Shown here in pieces: positions 1 to 8,939 of a stretch of DNA of 64,000 nt (the stretch's first letter is position 1; the number at the start of each line of letters is the position of its first letter). The DNA is taken from positions 62,001-126,000 of the forward strand of contig NZ_AXWO01000008.1 in NCBI RefSeq assembly GCF_000482705.1, in the 5' to 3' direction. A program made the translations under genes and the position numbers. This stretch comes from Glycomyces arizonensis DSM 44726. Its GTDB lineage: Bacteria; Actinomycetota; Actinomycetes; Mycobacteriales; Micromonosporaceae. The notes under the pieces are model-generated. The model had not been told where the DNA came from. It did no database searches and saw only the letters and a program-made list of their open reading frames with translations.

Positions 1-1
1 G

Positions 2-532
2 GTGGAGGCCAAGCAGAGCGTCATCGAGAACATGGCGCCGGTGCTGACCCGCGTGTTCACGCCGCTCTTCGCCGCCACGCTGCTGGCCGTCCTGGTCGCG
101 ATCGTCTGGACCAGCAACGGGATCGATGTCGAACGCGACGTGCTGATCCTGTTCAACCTGCTGCTGGTCGTCGTGCTCGGCCTGCTGCTGTACTCGATCT
201 CCGCCCGCGATCCCGCGGCCGGGCCCGGCGTCTTCGACTGGCTGCAGCTCGCCCTCGTCGTCAGCGCGCTCCTCATCGACGTCATGGTGCTGCTCGCCGT
301 CACCGGCCGCATCAGCGAGTGGGGCTTCAGCCCGAACAAGAGCGCCGCGCTCGGCGAGAACGTCGTCCTGTTCGTCAACCTGGCGTGGTCGGCGTGGCTG
401 TTCCTGGGGCTGTCGCGGGGGCGCATGCGGTTCGCCCGCATGGAGCGCTGGCAGACCGACTACGTCGTCGTGTACGCGGCTTGGGCGTGGGCGGTGGTCC
501 TCGTCTTCCCGCCGCTGTTCGGCTTCGCGTGA
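2..532 (+). CDS. Multi-pass membrane protein, C-terminal part (5' end outside window)
   Basis: The reading frame is open to the left edge, so the GTG at base 2 may be internal and the N-terminus is missing. The 176 visible residues contain four or five hydrophobic segments (about residues 20-37, 46-66, 80-100, 118-138 and 153-172). The segment around GFSPNK before the last helices resembles the C-terminal part of DUF4153-type membrane proteins, but that similarity is from memory and weak. No catalytic motif is visible. It ends in FGFA followed by TGA, with the next gene convergent. Function unknown. Confidence 0.6.
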   Translation: MEAKQSVIENMAPVLTRVFTPLFAATLLAVLVAIVWTSNGIDVERDVLILFNLLLVVVLGLLLYSISARDPAAGPGVFDWLQLALVVSALLIDVMVLLAVTGRISEWGFSPNKSAALGENVVLFVNLAWSAWLFLGLSRGRMRFARMERWQTDYVVVYAAWAWAVVLVFPPLFGFA

Positions 533-542
533 GCGGCGCGGC

Positions 543-755
543 TCAGTCCTCCTCGCCGTTTCGGGGGCGGGCCATGAGCACGATCGCCGCCACCGTGATG
601 ACGATGAGGGCAACGGCCACGTACACCGGCTCGATCGCGAGCAGCGTGCCCAGGCCCTGGGCGAGGAACGGCGCGGCCATGGCGACGACCACCGCCAGCG
701 CGATCCATCGCGAATACCGACGCATTCCCCGCATCGCGGCCTCCTTCTCGCTCAC
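543..755 (-). CDS. Small two-helix membrane protein
   Basis: The 70-residue product has two predicted transmembrane segments (about residues 17-34 and 41-61), a basic N-terminus and an acidic tail, RPRNGEED. The 3' end lies 10 bases from the stop of the convergent membrane gene to the left. I do not recognise a family. The regular hydrophobic pattern and typical GC-rich codon use support it as a real small gene, but it could be a chance frame. A strong hairpin lies upstream at 812-837. Confidence 0.5.
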   Translation of the reverse strand: MSEKEAAMRGMRRYSRWIALAVVVAMAAPFLAQGLGTLLAIEPVYVAVALIVITVAAIVLMARPRNGEED

Positions 756-811
756 CCCGAGCCTACCGAGTCCGCGTGCGAGGGCAAGCGGATCGGCGCC
801 GTGAAAGCCGA

Positions 812-837
812 GGGGCCGCGTCGGACGACGCGGCCCC
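812..837. terminator. Perfect 11-bp GC-rich hairpin
   Basis: GGGGCCGCGTC pairs perfectly with GACGCGGCCCC around a GGAC loop. There is no U-tract, as is common for actinobacterial terminators. It lies between the small membrane gene start (755) and the end of the Rv3235-like gene (936). It therefore most likely terminates the minus-strand Rv3235-like transcript before the small membrane gene. Confidence 0.6.
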
Positions 838-935
838 GCTTACGGCTCGCAAGAGCGCGGAAGGCAGGCCCTCCAGGTGCCGGTGTCGTACCCGGAGGGC
901 CGGGCAGCGCCCGTTCGGAGTCCTCGGACGGGCCC

Positions 936-1307
936 TCAGACCCCCATCGGTCGGCGGCGGCGGTCGGCTCCGATCAGCTCGCAGTCGTCGAGCCGCCAGC
1001 CTTCCCCGGTGGCGCGGAAGGTGAACGTCATCGCCTGGTGGAGCCGCCCGTCCTCCACGACGGCCACGATCTCGGCGATGTGGTCGCTCGGGCAGGCCAT
1101 GCGCCGCACCCGCACGTTTCGGAACCGGCTGGGGACCCTGCGGCGCACTCGCGCGAACGCCGCCCAACCATGTTGGGTGGCGAGCTTCTCGGCGCCCGTC
1201 AACGGCTTGCGTCCAGTGAGGATGTTGAGGAAGTAGCAGGAGTAGCTGACGGCCACCCGTGGCGAGGGTCGACCGGTTCCGCCCACGGTTCGGTTGGCAC
1301 AGTGCAT
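936..1307 (-). CDS. Rv3235 family protein
   Basis: This 123-residue soluble protein has an N-terminal helical part and a C-terminal beta-rich half. The C-terminal pattern, RVRRMACPSDHIAEIVAVV followed by a strand pair around FTFRATGEGWRLDDCEL, matches the small actinobacterial Rv3235 family (DUF6459) as I know it. The molecular role of that family is not established; in other genomes it often sits near secA, which is not seen here. The start is supported by a GGAGGAA ribosome-binding site six or so bases upstream of the ATG. The gene stands alone between a terminator-like hairpin (812-837) and an AT-richer promoter region (1308-1420). Confidence 0.6.
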   Translation of the reverse strand: MHCANRTVGGTGRPSPRVAVSYSCYFLNILTGRKPLTGAEKLATQHGWAAFARVRRRVPSRFRNVRVRRMACPSDHIAEIVAVVEDGRLHQAMTFTFRATGEGWRLDDCELIGADRRRRPMGV

Positions 1308-1552
1308 GATTCCTCCAGTAAAAAGGTGGGAATTACTGTTCGGGAAAGGAATCTAGACATCACTCTCAGCGAAGTCAAACACGCGCAACGTGATCGGGAC
1401 GGGTCGCACCGACCGCGACTGTCGACTTCGCACCTCGGCCCGCCGGACGACCCGTCTTCGTAAGCGACACACCGCTACGGGTAATCGGGAGTCGTTTGTC
1501 GGATCCTACAAAAATCGGGCGGGCCATCCTTGGGCGTGTCGTTCCCGCGATT

Positions 1553-3415
1553 TCAGTTGGTCTTGGTGTTGGGCAGGTGGTCGCCGAGGTAGCCGATCCA
1601 GATCCTGCCGGTCGCGCCGCCCGCGTCGTCGAGGAAGTGCATGCGGGGCGCGGGGTTGCCGATCCGCTGGAGCTTGATGTGCGAGGGCATGTAGAGCCGC
1701 CCCGAGGAGTCGATGTCCGCCGGGACGCGGAAGGTCCGGGCCTCGCGGAACTTGGGCCGCCCGGTGACGCTGTCGGACTCCTTCATGGACACCATGTTCG
1801 GCGAGATGGCCGGCTGGCCCGGCAGCGGGTGGCCGCACCAGTCGTAGAAGCCGCCGGTGAACCGCCCTTCGGCGCGGGCGGCGGCGTAGGCGTCCAGGGC
1901 GCGCAGCGCGTCCCAGGCCTTGCCGGTCCAGCGGCGGCACATCCGCGGATAGGTCACGTCGAGCTTGGCGACGTCGGGATCGAGCGTCTCGGGGAGGTCG
2001 ACGCGGGCGAGCGCCTCGCGGGCGCGCACGACGACCTCCATGAGGCTGCCGGCCTCCCACACCTCGCCGGGGGCGTCCACGCCGTAGACGGGATCGGCGT
2101 GCTCGGCCAGCTTCCCCTCCAGCCAGCGGACCCGCTCCTGGGCGTGCCGCTCGTCGTCCAGGAGCAGCCCGTAGTCGAACTCGAGTTGGTCGTAGTCCTT
2201 GCGGAGCCGTTCGAGCTCGCGCTTGCGGCGCTCGTCGCCCGAGGCGCGCTCGGCGCCGAGGTCGGCCTCTTCGACGGTCTTGGCGAGCGCGGCGACGTGG
2301 GCCGACATGGCGCGGATGAGCCGGGTGGTCTCGGAGTCGCCGCCGCGCGCCATGTCCACCAGCGCGTCGAGGATGCCGTCGGCGAGGTTGTCGGTGACGC
2401 GGTCGGCGATGGCGGCGACGGCGTCGCGCGGCATCGGCTCGGGCACCGGTTCGGCCGGGGCGGGCGGGGCGGCCGGTGCGGGTCGGGGCTCGGGTTCGGC
2501 GGTCCGCTGCGCGGGGACCTCGGCGCCGCGGGCGCGGGCGAGTTCGGCCGGGCTCGGCGAGGCGGCGTGGAGGTGCTCGGGTCCGGCGTCGCCGGAGAGA
2601 ATGCGGGAGACGCGGGGCTCGGCCTGGCGGACGTCGGCCGGGAGCGGGCGGCGCAGGGCCTGCTCGATGACGCCGTCGACGACGACTTCCAGGGCGCGGA
2701 CGCCCTGGTCGCGGATGGCGCCGCCGCCGCGGACGGGGTGGCGCGGCGGGTAGGCCTCGGTGCGGGGGTCGAGGCCGGGCAGGTAGGTGCGCAGGCCGCC
2801 GCCGAAGACGGTGAGCTCCTCGCCGAGCCGCTTGTTGAGCAGGTCTTGGGTCTGGACGTCGAAGAGGCGCACCACGACCGCGATGCCGGCGAGGGCTTCG
2901 GCGAGGTGGTCGGCGTGGGAGGCGATGACCTTGGGGTCGGCGCGGTCGACGGTGAGGACGATGACGGGGACGGCGCGGGCCGGGTCGGTGAGCCAGCCGG
3001 TGAGCTGGTCGATCTCCTCGCGGCCCATGACGTGCGGCGCCGCTTCGAGCCCGATCGCGCCGTCGGTGGCGCGGCCGGTGCGCAGGAAGTCGGTGACGAG
3101 TGAGGGGGCGCGCACCGGGTCGGCGTCGGCGGACAGCTCGCCCTCGACGGTGACCGTGACCCAGTTGTGTGCCGGGCGGCGGGACTCGGCCCAGGTGGCG
3201 GTGGTGCGCAGGCGGCCGGTGCCGGTGGGGAGGTCGAGCGTGTAGCGTCCGCACACGTCGGTGTCGGCCAGGGTGATGCGAGTGCGGCCGCGGGAGCGCT
3301 CGAGGCGCGGGGCGCCGTCGTCTTCCACTGAGGCCCAAGCGGCGAAGCAGCGGCGGAGCCGGGGACCGAGCTTGTCGCCGCCATCTCGGAGGACGGCCTG
3401 GTAGTACTGCGTCAC
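1553..3415 (-). CDS. Uncharacterised 620-aa multidomain coiled-coil protein
   Basis: I chose the GTG at 3415 because GGAGG lies five bases upstream; the frame stays open far beyond it, but that stretch is antisense to the next gene. The product shows an N-terminal beta-rich domain (about 1-125), an alpha/beta domain with VIVLTVDRAD and VFGGGLRTYLPGLDP (about 130-230), a Pro/Ala/Glu-rich linker (about 300-335), a charged coiled coil (about 400-460) and a C-terminal domain with FYDWCGHPLPG and MHFLDD ending LPNTKTN. No catalytic signature is evident. I recall the central and C-terminal modules in uncharacterised bacterial proteins, some in defence-like settings, but cannot prove that here. It is divergent from the YcaQ-like gene. 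Confidence 0.65.
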   Translation of the reverse strand: MTQYYQAVLRDGGDKLGPRLRRCFAAWASVEDDGAPRLERSRGRTRITLADTDVCGRYTLDLPTGTGRLRTTATWAESRRPAHNWVTVTVEGELSADADPVRAPSLVTDFLRTGRATDGAIGLEAAPHVMGREEIDQLTGWLTDPARAVPVIVLTVDRADPKVIASHADHLAEALAGIAVVVRLFDVQTQDLLNKRLGEELTVFGGGLRTYLPGLDPRTEAYPPRHPVRGGGAIRDQGVRALEVVVDGVIEQALRRPLPADVRQAEPRVSRILSGDAGPEHLHAASPSPAELARARGAEVPAQRTAEPEPRPAPAAPPAPAEPVPEPMPRDAVAAIADRVTDNLADGILDALVDMARGGDSETTRLIRAMSAHVAALAKTVEEADLGAERASGDERRKRELERLRKDYDQLEFDYGLLLDDERHAQERVRWLEGKLAEHADPVYGVDAPGEVWEAGSLMEVVVRAREALARVDLPETLDPDVAKLDVTYPRMCRRWTGKAWDALRALDAYAAARAEGRFTGGFYDWCGHPLPGQPAISPNMVSMKESDSVTGRPKFREARTFRVPADIDSSGRLYMPSHIKLQRIGNPAPRMHFLDDAGGATGRIWIGYLGDHLPNTKTN

Positions 3416-3560
3416 GGTGCCTCCACTCGTCCCGTCGGCGTTGAGGCCACATGCTACTGCAGACCTTCTCGCGTTTCGTCCATCAATTCCAATAGGGATT
3501 GACGGGCGGGGTGGCGCCGAGTCCGGGCAGGTCGTCGGTGCGGCGCGATACGGTACGGGC

Positions 3561-4664
3561 ATGATCGACAGTAGGGGCACGATCGACCACCGCCGGATAC
3601 TGCACTTCCGCATGAACGCCCAGCAGCTCACTCGGGACAAGGGCTCGGTGGAGGACACCGCCGTGCTCGACTTCGGGGTGCAGGACACCGGCACCGACGG
3701 CGCCCGCTGGGCGCTGGCGCTGCGCGGCGCGGACGTCGCGGACGAGGACGCGCTGGTACTGCTGTGGACCGTTCGGGGAGCGCCCCACCTGTACCGGCGC
3801 GGCGACACCGGGCGCGTGGCGGCGGCCGTCGAGCCGTACTCGGAGGCCGACGCCGCCAAGCGGGTCTTCGACGCGTCCAAGCCGCTCAAGGCAGCGGGCA
3901 TCGGCGTCGTGGAGGCGCTGGACGAGGTCGCCTCGCGGATGCGGTCCATTGTCACCGAGCCGATGGTCAAGGGCGAGCTGTCGGGTCGGCTTTCCGCGGA
4001 GCTGCCGGATCCGTACCTGCGGTTCTGCAGGCCGTGCGACGCGACCCACATATACGAGCTGCCGTTCCGGCTGGCCGCGCTGCGGGCGGGGCTGGAGCTG
4101 GAGCCTGGCACGTCGCCGCCGGTGCTGCGGCCCATCCCCGGTTTCGCCGCGGCGGCGGCCGAGGAACGGTTCGACCTGGTCCGCTCGTATCTGCGGCTGC
4201 TCGGCCCGGCCACGCCGAAGCACGTGGCCGAGTTCCTGGACTCGCCGGTCAAGGAGGTGAAGGCGCACTGGCCCGAGGACGCGGTCGAGGTGAGCGTCGA
4301 CGGCGAGGTCCGGTGGCTCCTGGCCGAGGACGAGGCGGCGCTGCGCTCGGCCGAGGCGGAGGGCACGCGGCTGCTCGGCCCGTACGATCTGTTCCTCCAG
4401 GCCAGGGACCGGGCCACGCTGGTGCCGGACAAGGCGCGGGCGAAGGAGCTGTGGCCCGTCCTCGGGCGCCCGGGAGCGGTCCTGGTCGACGGGGAGATCG
4501 CGGGTGTGTGGCGTCCGCGCAAGTCGGGCAAGCGGTTCAACGTGGCGGTCCGCCCGTGGGGCGCGATGTCGGCCGCCGTGCGCGAGGCCGTCGCGGCGCA
4601 GGCCGAGCGCCTCGCCGCTCATCGGGGCATTGCATTGACCGGGGTCGATTTTGAGTCGGATTGA
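3561..4664 (+). CDS. Winged-helix DNA-binding protein, YcaQ/AlkZ (HTH_42) family
   Basis: The 367-residue product carries hallmarks of the HTH_42 family: WTVRGAPHLYRR (about 75-86) and, near the C-terminus, LLGPYDLFLQARDR, PVLGRPGAVLVDGEIAGVW and RKSGKRF. Family members AlkZ/YcaQ are DNA glycosylases that unhook interstrand crosslinks or protect antibiotic producers from their own alkylators; many paralogues are uncharacterised. Activity in this protein is inferred only from family. The ATG at 3561 matches the start of the conserved HFRMNAQQL helix. It is divergently transcribed from the coiled-coil protein gene, with 145 bp between starts. Confidence 0.7.
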   Translation: MIDSRGTIDHRRILHFRMNAQQLTRDKGSVEDTAVLDFGVQDTGTDGARWALALRGADVADEDALVLLWTVRGAPHLYRRGDTGRVAAAVEPYSEADAAKRVFDASKPLKAAGIGVVEALDEVASRMRSIVTEPMVKGELSGRLSAELPDPYLRFCRPCDATHIYELPFRLAALRAGLELEPGTSPPVLRPIPGFAAAAAEERFDLVRSYLRLLGPATPKHVAEFLDSPVKEVKAHWPEDAVEVSVDGEVRWLLAEDEAALRSAEAEGTRLLGPYDLFLQARDRATLVPDKARAKELWPVLGRPGAVLVDGEIAGVWRPRKSGKRFNVAVRPWGAMSAAVREAVAAQAERLAAHRGIALTGVDFESD

Positions 4665-4795
4665 TCCCCAGGTCGACGCCGCTCCGTGAGCGTTTATGTA
4701 CGGAATTGCCCCTTTAATCTTTAAAGAAACCATGCTAATCTCTTCCGAATTCCAGCCCTCTGCAGTGTTTTGGGGGCTTTCCTTGGAGGTTCTCG

Positions 4796-6016
4796 ATGGT
4801 TTCACGAAGAACACTGATCACCGCCACCGCGGCCACCGGCGCCGCGGCCGCCAGCGTCCCCTGGTGGCTGCGGAGCGTCGGACCCGACGCCTCGGCCGCC
4901 CCGGCCACCTGCGAACTCGCCCTCGTCAATGACACTGACGCCGCCGTCAACGCCTACGTGACCGGCATCGAGTTCGGCACCGGCCGCTTCATGCTGCTGC
5001 GATCGAGCGGCGGCCCCTACTACCTCGAGGAGCCGCCCGGGCCGGTCACGCCGCTCCCCGTGGACGCCTCGATCCCGCTCGGCGCGCCCGGATCCGGGCC
5101 GCGGGTCCTGACGCTGCCCCGGATGTACGGCGCCCGCATCTACTTCGTCCGCGAGGACACCCTCGACTTCTACGTCAACCCCGGCCCGGCGCTCGTCCAA
5201 CCGGCGCTGCACAACACCGCCGACACGAACTACGGCAAGATCGTCTCGTTCTGCGAGTTCACCTTCAACGACGTGCAGCTGTTCGCCAACATCAGCTACG
5301 TCGACCTCGTGACGGCCCTGCCGATCGGGCTCCGCCTCGAAGGCGACGGCGACCGCACCGTCGCGCCCCTGCCCGCGGGCGCGGTCGACGCGATCGCCGC
5401 CGAGCTCACCGGGCAGGCCGAGACCGACGGGCAGCCGTGGGACCGCCTGGTCATGCGCGGCGACGACGGACGGATCCTGCGGGTGATGTCGCCGCAGAAC
5501 GTCATGGCGCCCTACTTCGGACAGCCGGACATGCCGTTCGCCGGCTACTGGGACCCCTACGTCGACGAGGTCTGGGAGCACTACCGCACCACCGACCTGC
5601 GCGTGGACCTCCAGGGCGGGCGCGGGGTGCTCACCGGCCGGATCGAGGGCGACGTGCTCGCCTTCGAGGACGGCTCGACGTTCGCCAGGCCCGGCGCCAG
5701 GGACGTCTTCACCTGCAACCACGGGCCGTTCGCCAACGTCCCCTCGGACTCCGAGGCGAAGAAGGGCCTGCTCGCGCGGCTGGCCGCCGCGTGCAACCGC
5801 AGCACCCTCCACAGCCACGCCGACCAGCCGAACGGCGCGGGCGTCGAGGAGTTCTACCTCCACCCGGTCACCAACCACTATGCTCGGGCCGTCCACGAGA
5901 ACGCGCCGATCGGCTACGCGTTCCCCTACGACGACGTCACCCCCGACGGCGCGCCGGACCAGTCCGGGGCGGCCGCCGACGGCAACCCGAGGCGCTTGAC
6001 GGTCACCGTCAGCTGA
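4796..6016 (+). CDS. GH64 beta-1,3-glucanase, Tat-exported
   Basis: The N-terminus MVSRRTLITATAATGAAAA is a twin-arginine signal peptide (SRRTLI) with probable cleavage near residue 35, so the enzyme is secreted folded. The remainder matches glycoside hydrolase family 64, laminaripentaose-producing beta-1,3-glucanases that endo-cleave curdlan and fungal wall glucan. Glu154 (in SFCEF) and Asp170 (in ISYVDL) are 16 residues apart, the same spacing as the catalytic pair of the Streptomyces matensis enzyme. The length of 406 residues fits a single catalytic domain without a carbohydrate-binding module. GGAGG sits upstream of the ATG. The role is probably scavenging of fungal or plant glucan. Confidence 0.85.
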   Translation: MVSRRTLITATAATGAAAASVPWWLRSVGPDASAAPATCELALVNDTDAAVNAYVTGIEFGTGRFMLLRSSGGPYYLEEPPGPVTPLPVDASIPLGAPGSGPRVLTLPRMYGARIYFVREDTLDFYVNPGPALVQPALHNTADTNYGKIVSFCEFTFNDVQLFANISYVDLVTALPIGLRLEGDGDRTVAPLPAGAVDAIAAELTGQAETDGQPWDRLVMRGDDGRILRVMSPQNVMAPYFGQPDMPFAGYWDPYVDEVWEHYRTTDLRVDLQGGRGVLTGRIEGDVLAFEDGSTFARPGARDVFTCNHGPFANVPSDSEAKKGLLARLAAACNRSTLHSHADQPNGAGVEEFYLHPVTNHYARAVHENAPIGYAFPYDDVTPDGAPDQSGAAADGNPRRLTVTVS

Positions 6017-6023
6017 CAGGAGC

Positions 6024-6053
6024 GCGGGGCCGCGGGCGATCCGGCGGCCCCGC
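6024..6053 (+). terminator. 10-bp hairpin after the GH64 gene
   Basis: GCGGGGCCGC pairs with GCGGCCCCGC across a 10-base loop, starting seven bases after the GH64 stop. No U-tract follows. It is the likely terminator of the glucanase transcript. Confidence 0.55.
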
Positions 6054-6155
6054 CGCCGGTTCGGGGTTGCGCTTCGGGGCGGCTCGCGGAATGATCAATG
6101 TGGCGCCACCCCTTCGGCGGCCGCCTCCCGTCACCACCGAACTCCGAAGGCCCCC

Positions 6156-7637
6156 ATGACCGATCGCACCCCTCAAGCGCTGCCGCGCGTCGCCCGCCTG
6201 CCGCTGGCCGTCGCCGTCGTCGTCCTGACCGCCGCCTACGCGGCGACCGCCTCCCAATACGACTACCACCGCGACGAGCTGTACTTCCGGATGCTCGACC
6301 CCGCGTGGGGCTACGTCGACCAGCCGCCGCTCACGCCGCTGCTGGCGCACGCGTCCATCGCGGTGTTCGGCGACACGCTGTGGGCCCTCAGGATCCCGGC
6401 GATGCTGTGCATGGTCGGGATCCTGTGGCTGGCCGTCCTCATCACGCGCGAGTTCGGCGGCGGCCGACGCGCGCAGGCCGTGTGCGCCGGGGGCCTGGCC
6501 TTCGCCGGGGTCCTGCTCTTCGCAGGGCACGTACTCGCCACGGTCAGCGTCGATGTCCTGGTGTGGACGGCGGTGCTGCTGTTCGTCGTCCGCGCGCTGC
6601 ACCGCGGCGAGCCGCGCTGGTGGCTCGCCGCCGGGGCCGTGACCGGCGTCGGCCTCTACAACAAGCACTTGGTGGTGCTGCTGCTCATCAGCCTCGCCGT
6701 CGCGATCCTCGCGGTCGGCCCGAGGAGCGTCCTGCGCTCGGGATGGCTGTGGGCGGGCGTCGGCCTGGCGCTGGTCATCGGCTCGCCGAACCTGATCTAC
6801 CAGGCGCTCAACGATTGGCCGCAGCTGGAGATGGCGTCGGCCATCGCCGAGACGGAGGCGTCCGCCAAGGTCGAGGTCCTGCTGTTCCAGCCGCTGCTCT
6901 TGACACTGATGACGCCGATCTGGATCGCGGGCATCGTCGCGCTGCTGCGCCGCCCGCAGTGGCGCGCGGCGCGCGCCCTCGCGGTGGCCTACCCGGTGCT
7001 GCTGGTCATCGTCCTCGTCGCGGGCGGCCAGATGTACTACCCGATGGGCCTGGTGGTCGCCCTGTTCGCGATCGGATGCGTCCCGACCGCCGAATGGATG
7101 CGGCGCGCCAGGTGGAGGAACTGGACCGTGATCGCCGCCGTGGCCGTGAACTCGGCCGTCTCGGCGGTCATCGCGCTGCCGCTGCTCCCGGTCGGCGAGC
7201 TCGGCGAGACGCCGCTGCCCGACATCAACTCCTCGCTGCCCGACCAGATCGGCTGGCAGACGTACGTGGAGCAGATCGGCGAGGTCTACCGCTCGCTCCC
7301 GGAGGCCGAGGCCGCCTCGGCGGTCGTGCTCACCTCCAACTACGGCGAGGCCGGGGCGGTCGACCGCTACGGCGACGAGTGGGGCCTGCCCGAGGTCTAC
7401 AGCGGGCAGAACCACCTGCGCCACTACGGGCCGCCGGAGGAGAGCGCGACGGTCGTGATCACCGTGGGGATACCGCTGCAGCGCATCGAGGGCCTCTTCG
7501 AGAGCTGCGAGGCCGCCGCGACGCTGGACAACGGGGTCGGCGTCGACAACGAGGAGCAGGGCCGGACCGTCGGCGTCTGCCGCGGCCCGCTGGAGTCCTG
7601 GAACGACCTCTGGCCGCACTTCCTGCATTACGACTGA
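6156..7637 (+). CDS. ArnT/PMT-like GT39-type membrane glycosyltransferase
   Basis: This 493-residue protein has about ten transmembrane helices and the GT-C hallmarks: an acidic pair in YHRDELYF (Asp40/Glu41) in the first extracytoplasmic loop, then DQPPLTPLL (55-63). Enzymes of this fold move a sugar from a polyprenyl-phosphate donor to lipid, protein or glycan on the outer face of the membrane. A C-terminal extracytoplasmic domain of about 130 residues follows the last helix, with the conserved block SNYGEAGAVDRYG. Donor and acceptor cannot be read from sequence. It follows the GH64 terminator and is probably its own transcript. Confidence 0.75.
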   Translation: MTDRTPQALPRVARLPLAVAVVVLTAAYAATASQYDYHRDELYFRMLDPAWGYVDQPPLTPLLAHASIAVFGDTLWALRIPAMLCMVGILWLAVLITREFGGGRRAQAVCAGGLAFAGVLLFAGHVLATVSVDVLVWTAVLLFVVRALHRGEPRWWLAAGAVTGVGLYNKHLVVLLLISLAVAILAVGPRSVLRSGWLWAGVGLALVIGSPNLIYQALNDWPQLEMASAIAETEASAKVEVLLFQPLLLTLMTPIWIAGIVALLRRPQWRAARALAVAYPVLLVIVLVAGGQMYYPMGLVVALFAIGCVPTAEWMRRARWRNWTVIAAVAVNSAVSAVIALPLLPVGELGETPLPDINSSLPDQIGWQTYVEQIGEVYRSLPEAEAASAVVLTSNYGEAGAVDRYGDEWGLPEVYSGQNHLRHYGPPEESATVVITVGIPLQRIEGLFESCEAAATLDNGVGVDNEEQGRTVGVCRGPLESWNDLWPHFLHYD

Positions 7638-7685
7638 ACCCATCACAGACGGCGCCGCCCGCGGCGGCGGGTAGCATCGCCTGCC

Positions 7686-8390
7686 ATGGACACGAGCACG
7701 GACATTGCGATGATCGCCGTCCCGCACGGGCGGGTGACCTTGTCGGACCGGCGCACCGAGCGCCGCTGGTCGGTCGAGGTCGAGGCGTGTCTGCTCGGCG
7801 AGCACCCGGTGACGCAGGCGCAGTACGCGTCCGTCACCGGCGAGCGGCCGAGCGCCGTGCGCGGCGACCGGTTGCCGGTCACGAACGTCTCGTGGTGGGA
7901 CGCGGTCCGGTACTGCAACGCCCTGTCCGAGCGCGAGGGGTTCGCGCCGGTCTACCGGTTGGGCGAGGCCGCTGGGCGGGACGACACCGCGGAGCAGAAC
8001 GGCACTGTGGAGCGGGACGCCGCCGCCGACGGGTACCGGCTGCCGGGCGAGGCCGAGTGGGAGCACGCCTGCCGGGCGGGCACGACCGGCCCGCGGTACG
8101 GGGAGCTCGACGAGATCGCCTGGTACCGGGGCAACTCCGGCGAGCGGATCCACGAGGCGGGCGGCAGGCGGCCGAACCGGTGGGGCCTGCACGACATGCT
8201 CGGGAACGTCTGGGAGTGGTGCTGGGAGCTGTACGACCCGGAGGTCTACGGCACGTACCGGGTGCTGCGCGGCGGCGGTTGGTTCGACGAGCACTGGAGC
8301 TGCAGGGCCTCGGTGCGGCGGCGCAGCATGTCGACGTTCCGGATCGACGACTTGGGGTTCCGCCTCGCGCGGTCGCCGCGGCGCGGGTGA
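7686..8390 (+). CDS. SUMF1/formylglycine-generating-enzyme-fold protein (probably not an oxidase)
   Basis: Motifs of the FGE-sulfatase fold are clear: EHPVTQAQYA, LPVTNVSWWDAVRYCNALS, YRLPGEAEWEHACRAG, GLHDMLGNVWEWCWE and RVLRGGGWF, ending GFRLARS. At 234 residues it is a bare domain without signal peptide. In true formylglycine-generating enzymes two cysteines flank the RGGSY region; here the first position is occupied by Asp (GGGWFDEHWSC) and only the second Cys remains. Copper-dependent cysteine oxidation is therefore doubtful, and the protein may bind ligands like other SUMF1-fold proteins. No sulfatase gene is nearby. Confidence 0.75.
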   Translation: MDTSTDIAMIAVPHGRVTLSDRRTERRWSVEVEACLLGEHPVTQAQYASVTGERPSAVRGDRLPVTNVSWWDAVRYCNALSEREGFAPVYRLGEAAGRDDTAEQNGTVERDAAADGYRLPGEAEWEHACRAGTTGPRYGELDEIAWYRGNSGERIHEAGGRRPNRWGLHDMLGNVWEWCWELYDPEVYGTYRVLRGGGWFDEHWSCRASVRRRSMSTFRIDDLGFRLARSPRRG

Positions 8391-8412
8391 GGCCCGGCGG
8401 TCCGCGGGGGGC

Positions 8413-8709
8413 TCACGACTTCCAGAACTTGGCTCCCTCGCGGGCCAGGAACATGCGCTCATGGAGCTTGAGGCGCTGCTCGTAGGCGTAGCCGAGGCGG
8501 AGGCAGGGGGGTTCGGAGTCCACTCTGAACACGTGGCCGAGCCATTCCCGCGGCTCGCCGTCCTCGAGCTCCCAGAGTTCGACGATCCGGTCGCCGGGGG
8601 ACACGGTCATCCTGATGCGGACACCACTGAGTTCGAGGTCCTGAGTGCGCACCCAGTCGGCTGGGTCTGGGTAGCCCGTGGGCGGTCCCTGTTCACTCGG
8701 TCGGCTCAT
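8413..8709 (-). CDS. Hypothetical protein
   Basis: This 98-residue soluble protein begins MSRPSEQG and has a predicted beta-rich core (LELSGVRIRMTVSPGDRIVELWELED) and a basic C-terminus (ERMFLAREGAKFWKS). Upstream in-frame ATGs exist, but the preceding residues look non-coding, so the start at 8709 is a choice, not a certainty; no strong ribosome-binding site is seen for any of them. It is convergent with the SUMF1-domain gene, 22 bases away. I recognise no family. Confidence 0.5.
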   Translation of the reverse strand: MSRPSEQGPPTGYPDPADWVRTQDLELSGVRIRMTVSPGDRIVELWELEDGEPREWLGHVFRVDSEPPCLRLGYAYEQRLKLHERMFLAREGAKFWKS

Positions 8710-8939
8710 GTCCGGACCAGCCAATCCCTGCATTGATGACATTCCGGTCTTCATCATCGCAGACCACTGTATGCACGCAAGTGGCGCACAGCGTGATACC
8801 GGGCCGTGCGAGTACAGGATAGACGCACGGTCGAATCGGCCCGAAGCGACCTGGCATGTGTTCGGACTCATAGGTGATCGGTAACTGTATGCGGTTGCCC
8901 CGGCGGCAGCGGCGCGCATCGGGCCGGATACTGGGGGGC

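Noticed and set aside
3416-4540. Very long minus-strand reading frame continuing upstream of the 620-residue protein
   Set aside because: It is antisense to the clear YcaQ-like gene, has no ribosome-binding site at its ATG and a low-complexity Ser/Arg-rich translation typical of high-GC shadow frames.
7686-8390. Formylglycine-generating enzyme
   Set aside because: One of the two copper-binding cysteines is replaced by Asp and there is no sulfatase partner, so only the fold is assigned.
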